Shown here piece after piece: positions 22,873 to 26,602 of a DNA stretch of 26,602 bases. Made by a program: the position numbers and the translations under genes. Source of the DNA: JBCCGI01 sp039029355 (GTDB lineage: Bacteria > Planctomycetota > UBA1135 > GCA-002686595). The notes under the pieces are model-generated. The model was given only the letters and a program-made list of their open reading frames with translations. It was not told the DNA's origin and made no database searches. The DNA lies in assembly GCA_039029355.1 (NCBI GenBank), contig JBCCGI010000097.1, positions 1 through 26,602 of the forward strand, given 5' to 3'. Within the stretch, counting starts at the first letter, position 1, and every line of letters begins with the position of its first letter.

Positions 22873-25800
22873 TCACGGGCGCCCGCGTCGGCGCCCGACG
22901 AGCTGCTGCAAGGCGATGCGCCGCTCACGTTTGCTGAGCCCGGTGAGCTCGGCCGTGGCTTCGGAGTGGGGGCGCTCGGCGAGGCGCACGATGGCGGGGG
23001 CAAGCCGCTCGACGGCGGCGCGGTAGTCCTGGGCCTCTTCGACCAGCTCGTCACGACGACGCGTGCCCCATATCCGCGCCGTGCCGTCGCCCCCGGCGCT
23101 GACCAGCACGTCGGTGTGCGGGTGCGAGGCGAGGTTGAAGACGTAGTCCTCGTGCCCGAGCAGCGTTGCCAGCTCGACCCAGTGCTCGGCGTCCCAGACC
23201 TTGATCGCCAGGTCGAACGAGCCTGAGAAGAGCCGCTTGCCGTCCCGCGACCAGGCGACCGCGCATACCTGCCCCACGTGGCTCGCGAGCGGCGGCGTGA
23301 CCTCGCTCCCGTCCGGTACGGACCACACGCGCACGGTGGAGTCGAAGGACGCGGTCGCGAGCCGATCACCGTCCGGCGAGAAGGCGAGCGAGCGCACGCG
23401 GTCGGTGTGGCCGCGCAGCTCGGCTCGAACCCCGAAGCTGCGCGCATCCAAGAGCGTCACGCAGGTACGATCGACGGCCATCGGGCCGGCGTTGCCCGAC
23501 GCGAACGCGATCCAGCGGCCGTCCGGACTGTGGCGGACGTACGGTTCGGGGCAGCCCTCGATCGGGGCGGCGCGCAGGAGCTCGAAGGTTCGCGCGTCGT
23601 AGATCGAGAGGCGCTCCGGCGAGGCCACGGCCAGTGTGGACCCATCCGGCGCGAAGCTCGCCGACAGCACGCCCTCGTGCTCGATGCGGCCGACCGTATC
23701 GCCCGATTCCAGCTCGACGATCACAAGCTGCCCGCGGCGCGAGCAGGCGGCGACGCGGCCGTGCTCTCGATCGAACGCGAGGTCCTGGACGATGCTCTCT
23801 CCCTCCCAGAGCGGAACCCGCGCGTAGGGCACGAGCGACAGGCTGTCGTGGAGGAGCAGCTCGCCATCCGTCGTGCCGACCACCAGCACCTCGCCGCTCG
23901 CGTCGAAGCCAGCGGCGTAGAGGTACGAACCGCCGCGCAGCGTGCGCGGGTCCTCGGCCTGCAGATCGAAGAGGCGCAGGTTCCCGTCCGACGAGGCGCT
24001 GGCGATCCAGCGGCCGTCGGGAGAGAACGCCAGACCTACGATCTCACTCCTGTGCCCCGAGAAGCTGCGCACGCGGTCGTAGCCTGCGAGGCGTGTGACG
24101 TGCACGGCGCAGCTCTCGCCGCCGGTGGCGATCAGCCTGCTGTCCGCCGAGTAGGCGACGATCCGCGCCGCGTCGCGGTGCGAGCCGATCCGCGCCTCGA
24201 CCTCGGCGGAGCCGCTCGCGGTGACGCGCCAGAGCGTGACCTTGCCCTGAGAGGTGGGTTGGGCGAGCTGAGCTCCGTCGGGTCGGAACGTCGCCGAATA
24301 GACGCCGTGTTCGCCGTCGCTCAGCTCGACGTGGCGGCTGGGGTCCTCGAGGTCGAACAGGTAGAGCCCGCCTCGCACGGTCGGCGTCGTGCCGAGGCCG
24401 ACGTCCTGGCGGATGCGTCGCTCGTTGCCGCCGGGAGGGTGTGGGAGGCGCTCCACGTCGCCCGTCTGGAGGTCGATTCGATAGGACCCGGTGCTCGAGC
24501 TCGCGAGGGCGAGCGTCCCGTTGACGGCGAGCTGTCGCTCCGTGCCGTCGAGGTCGAGCGGAAGCCGGATGCCGGCGCCCTCGGGCAGCAGGTAGAGCGC
24601 CAGGGCTCTACCCGGACGGAGGACCGGCAGCAGCCAGTCCGGCGTCAGCCTCGCCCCCGGCACGCCGGGAAAGGAGCCCGCGGCAAGGACCTCGCCCGAG
24701 GGAACCCCGTACGCGGCGTACTCGATAGTCGACGGCTCGTCGGGCCGGTCGAGACAGCTCACCGTCAGAAGCCCGCGCCCGCTGCGGTTGAAGGACATCA
24801 TCAGCCACGACGGCGACTTGCCGAGCTGCAGGCTCAGGTCGCTGTCGTCGGTGCGGCCGAGGAGGTGGCTCCACTCCCAGCCGCGCAGCTCGACCGGTGC
24901 GCGCTCGAGGCGCGACAGCGCGGCCCGCGCGTTCCCGTCGCGGATCGCGATGGCCGCGGCCTCGAGCTGGGTGCGGTACAGGTTGCGCGAGGCCTCCTCG
25001 CGCGCCGCAACCTCGCTCAGGGCGAACGAGAGCGTCGAAACCAAGCCGATCGCGAGCGCTACGACCGTCGCCGCCACCGCCGCGCTGAGCACGGCGTGCC
25101 GGCGCACGAAGCGCGTCCCCTGGCGCCACAGCGTCGGCGGCCGCGCGGTGACGGGCTCGCCCGCGAGGTAGCGGCGGAGGTCGCCCGCCAGCGCCGCGGC
25201 CGAGGCGTACCGCCGGCGCGGGTCCTTCTCCAGCGCCTTGCCCAGCACCAGGTCGAGCGACCCCGACAGCTCGGCGACGACCGACCCGAGCCGCGTGGGC
25301 TCCTCCTCCTGGATGATGCGCGCGGCCATCGGCACCGGCAGGCCCGTGACCGGGTGCGGCAGCCGCCCGGCGAGGAGCTCGTAGAGGATCACGCCCAGGC
25401 TGTACACGTCCGAGCGCGCGGCGACCTCGTCGCGACGGCCGGCCACCTGCTCGGGACTCATGTACGCCACCGTGCCGATCATCGCGCCGGACTGGGTGCG
25501 CATGTCTGTCGTCAGCTCGTCGACGAGCGCGCGCGCGACGCCGAAGTCGAGCACCTTCGGTGTGCCGACGCGGTCGCCGTCCCGACCGGGCAGCGCCAGC
25601 ACGTTGTTCGGCTTCAGGTCGCGATGCACGACGCCCGCCTCGTGCGCGTGCTGCACGGCGTCGCACACGCGCGCGATCAGCTCGATCCGCTCGCGCGGGC
25701 CGAGCCGCGCCTCCTTCGCGTGGTGGAGGAGCGTGGCTCCCGGCACGTACTCCATCGCGAGGTAGGGCTCAGGCGCGAGCGGGTCGCCGCCCTCGCCGGC

Positions 25801-26217
25801 CTCGATGAAGCGGCAGATACCCGGATGGCGGAGCACCTCCAGCACCTCGCACTCGCGCCGAAAGCGCCTGCGGAGCGGCGCCGAGTGCAGCCCGCCGCGC
25901 AGCACCTTCACGGCGACCTCCTCGCCCGTCTCCGCGTGGTGCGCGAGATAGACGATCCCCATCCCGCCCTCGCCGAGCGGGCGCTCCAGTTCGTACGGGC
26001 CGTAGCGCCGCGGGCCCGCACCGAGAGCTGCGCCGAGCTGCTCCGGCCGTAGATCGTCCAGCTCGGATGAAGGCAGATCGTAGAACGCGAGCAGCCGCTC
26101 GACCTCGGCGCGGCCCGCCTCGTCGAGGTCGAGCCGATCGAGGGCGGCGGAGCGCTCGTCGGGGTGGAGGTCGCAGACGAGCTCGAAAGCGCGCGACACG
26201 TCCTGGGGGCTGGCCAT
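22873..26217 (-). CDS. Ser/Thr protein kinase with WD40-repeat C-terminus
   Basis: A 1114-residue membrane kinase of PknB type. The catalytic domain has the glycine loop GEGGMGIV (82-89), Lys104, HRDLKPNN (198-205), DFG (224-226) and GTVAYMSPEQ, all intact, so it should be active. A transmembrane helix (about 375-400) separates the cytoplasmic kinase from a long C-terminal part with WD40 repeats, clear near residues 715-755 (GHRSEIVGLAFSPDG), 933-970 (GHTDRVRSLAFSPDG) and about 1015-1055 (GHEDYVFNLASHP), with weaker ones before. WD40 repeats probably form a beta-propeller sensor on the other side of the membrane. Likely partner: the ECF sigma factor next door. The gene ends in a hairpin (22876-22897). 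Confidence 0.95.
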   Translation of the reverse strand: MASPQDVSRAFELVCDLHPDERSAALDRLDLDEAGRAEVERLLAFYDLPSSELDDLRPEQLGAALGAGPRRYGPYELERPLGEGGMGIVYLAHHAETGEEVAVKVLRGGLHSAPLRRRFRRECEVLEVLRHPGICRFIEAGEGGDPLAPEPYLAMEYVPGATLLHHAKEARLGPRERIELIARVCDAVQHAHEAGVVHRDLKPNNVLALPGRDGDRVGTPKVLDFGVARALVDELTTDMRTQSGAMIGTVAYMSPEQVAGRRDEVAARSDVYSLGVILYELLAGRLPHPVTGLPVPMAARIIQEEEPTRLGSVVAELSGSLDLVLGKALEKDPRRRYASAAALAGDLRRYLAGEPVTARPPTLWRQGTRFVRRHAVLSAAVAATVVALAIGLVSTLSFALSEVAAREEASRNLYRTQLEAAAIAIRDGNARAALSRLERAPVELRGWEWSHLLGRTDDSDLSLQLGKSPSWLMMSFNRSGRGLLTVSCLDRPDEPSTIEYAAYGVPSGEVLAAGSFPGVPGARLTPDWLLPVLRPGRALALYLLPEGAGIRLPLDLDGTERQLAVNGTLALASSSTGSYRIDLQTGDVERLPHPPGGNERRIRQDVGLGTTPTVRGGLYLFDLEDPSRHVELSDGEHGVYSATFRPDGAQLAQPTSQGKVTLWRVTASGSAEVEARIGSHRDAARIVAYSADSRLIATGGESCAVHVTRLAGYDRVRSFSGHRSEIVGLAFSPDGRWIASASSDGNLRLFDLQAEDPRTLRGGSYLYAAGFDASGEVLVVGTTDGELLLHDSLSLVPYARVPLWEGESIVQDLAFDREHGRVAACSRRGQLVIVELESGDTVGRIEHEGVLSASFAPDGSTLAVASPERLSIYDARTFELLRAAPIEGCPEPYVRHSPDGRWIAFASGNAGPMAVDRTCVTLLDARSFGVRAELRGHTDRVRSLAFSPDGDRLATASFDSTVRVWSVPDGSEVTPPLASHVGQVCAVAWSRDGKRLFSGSFDLAIKVWDAEHWVELATLLGHEDYVFNLASHPHTDVLVSAGGDGTARIWGTRRRDELVEEAQDYRAAVERLAPAIVRLAERPHSEATAELTGLSKRERRIALQQLVGRRRGRP
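22876..22897. terminator. hairpin between the sigma factor and kinase genes
   Basis: CGGGCGCC (22876-22883) pairs exactly with GGCGCCCG (22890-22897), with a six-base loop. It sits in the last codons of the kinase gene and 14 bases past the sigma stop, so it may end both convergent transcripts. Confidence 0.55.
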
Positions 26218-26220
26218 CGG

Positions 26221-26246
26221 CGTGCACTGCTACTTTAGCGTGCACG
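26221..26246. promoter_or_regulatory. inverted repeat CGTGCAC...GTGCACG before the kinase gene
   Basis: Two seven-base half-sites, CGTGCAC (26221-26227) and GTGCACG (26240-26246), lie 12 bases apart, about 4-29 bases upstream of the kinase ATG. Each contains a GTGCAC palindrome. They may be an operator or a hairpin in the leader. It is short and could be chance. Confidence 0.3.
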
Positions 26247-26291
26247 CGCTGGGCGCGCTGCCCGGATGCGAAACGGCCGCGGTGCGAGCTC

Positions 26292-26435
26292 GGGTCTACA
26301 GCAGGGGCCGAGAACCGCGGCAGACCTGTGCCTTGCCGACGCGAGCGTCGACCTCCTCTTCTGCGATGACGGTGTCCTTCCAGCTTGGCTAGGGCGATTG
26401 GCTGCGCGTGTCCCGCGACGCCCGGCTTATCGTGC
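26292..26435 (+). pseudogene. decayed copy of the 21453-22208 methyltransferase
   Basis: Bases 26335-26370 match 21792-21827 at 30 of 36 positions and encode ADASVDLLFCDDG, a motif IV copy. Bases 26372-26421 match 22026-22075 at 46 of 50 positions. The roughly 197 bases between the two blocks in the intact gene are missing, a length not divisible by three, so the frame shifts at the join. A TAC codon has become TAG in the second block. Weak similarity begins near 26292 and stops near 26435, just before the transposase gene. It cannot encode a methyltransferase. Confidence 0.85.
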
Positions 26436-26602
26436 TCCCCTCGAAGGTGAAGCCACCCTTACGACCGCGAACGCGGTAGAAGAGAAGGCATGGAGAAGGA
26501 CGACCTGGAGAACGTCCAACGATGGACGGCGAAGCGTCGCTCGGCCCTGGTGCTGAGCATCCTGAAGGGAGAGACCAGCGCTCAGGCAGCCGCTCGCAAG
26601 CA
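26436..26602 (+). mobile_element. left part of an insertion sequence, cut by the window edge
   Basis: Similarity to the methyltransferase stops near 26435 and a transposase-type gene starts at 26490, so the element's left end probably lies between them. A hairpin CCGCG-AA-CGCGG falls at 26466-26477. The exact terminal repeat cannot be fixed without the right end. Confidence 0.55.
26490..26602 (+). CDS. transposase (IS3-type OrfA-like), N-terminal part only
   Basis: The first 37 codons of a gene that continues past the window. The protein starts MEKDDLENVQRWTAKRRS and goes on with ALVLSILKGETSAQAAARK, a helix-turn-helix N-terminus I associate with IS3-type transposase OrfA proteins of the RWTAKRR...ILKGETS kind. 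It would bind the element's ends. The frame is open to the last base. No complete ribosome binding site is present beyond an AAGG close to the ATG. It probably interrupted the decayed methyltransferase copy to its left. Confidence 0.7.
   Translation, partial: MEKDDLENVQRWTAKRRSALVLSILKGETSAQAAARK

Noticed and set aside
22873..26217. Possible CRISPR or tandem DNA repeats in the WD40 region
   Set aside because: The repetition is at protein level with divergent codons. No regular DNA repeat-spacer pattern occurs anywhere in the window.

Overview
This 26.6 kb window is very GC-rich and looks like the chromosome of a planctomycete or a close relative. The reasons are the gene families present: large exported FG-GAP/VCBS and ASPIC/UnbV proteins, an ECF sigma factor of the kind that accompanies protein kinases, a huge Ser/Thr kinase fused to WD40 repeats, a DUF1570-like secreted metallopeptidase, and exported proteins with planctomycete-style C-terminal modules. 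No marker in the window fixes the species. Genes are mostly single or in pairs rather than long operons, and many start without a clear Shine-Dalgarno site. GC-rich hairpins without T-tracts lie behind many genes.

Left part (1-3.3 kb): a small three-helix membrane protein (140-514, minus), a 459-base gap rich in potential RNA hairpins, two small unknown proteins, a small RNA-recognition-motif protein with a glycine-rich tail, a complete tRNA-Gly(CCC) with encoded CCA, and a short exported protein. A 28-base remnant of the 3' end of that tRNA-Gly lies 1.5 kb away in the same orientation, so the three small minus-strand genes sit between direct repeats of a tRNA end.

Middle (3.3-18.5 kb): an ASPIC/UnbV FG-GAP protein, a secreted endonuclease I with a duplicated FN3-lamin-tail module, a translationally coupled GMC oxidoreductase / degenerate Gfo-Idh-MocA pair, a secreted HExxH peptidase, a bacterioferritin-like protein with an altered metal site, a second FG-GAP protein, an exported protein of unknown function, and an AlkD-type DNA alkylation repair protein. 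Much of this region serves the cell exterior.

Right part (18.5-26.6 kb): an exonuclease with a WYL-like C-terminus overlaps the start of typA (bipA). Divergent from it are a small zinc-ribbon protein and a methyltransferase. Next come the ECF sigma factor and, convergent to it, the WD40 kinase, a likely signalling pair. Just upstream of the kinase is a decayed second copy of the methyltransferase gene, with an internal deletion, frameshift and nonsense codon, and then the beginning of a transposase gene that runs off the window. The sigma/kinase pair is therefore bracketed by an intact and a broken methyltransferase copy in the same orientation. The most interesting items are this bracketed signalling pair, the exonuclease-WYL/typA coupling, the tRNA-end direct repeat and the structured intergenic region.
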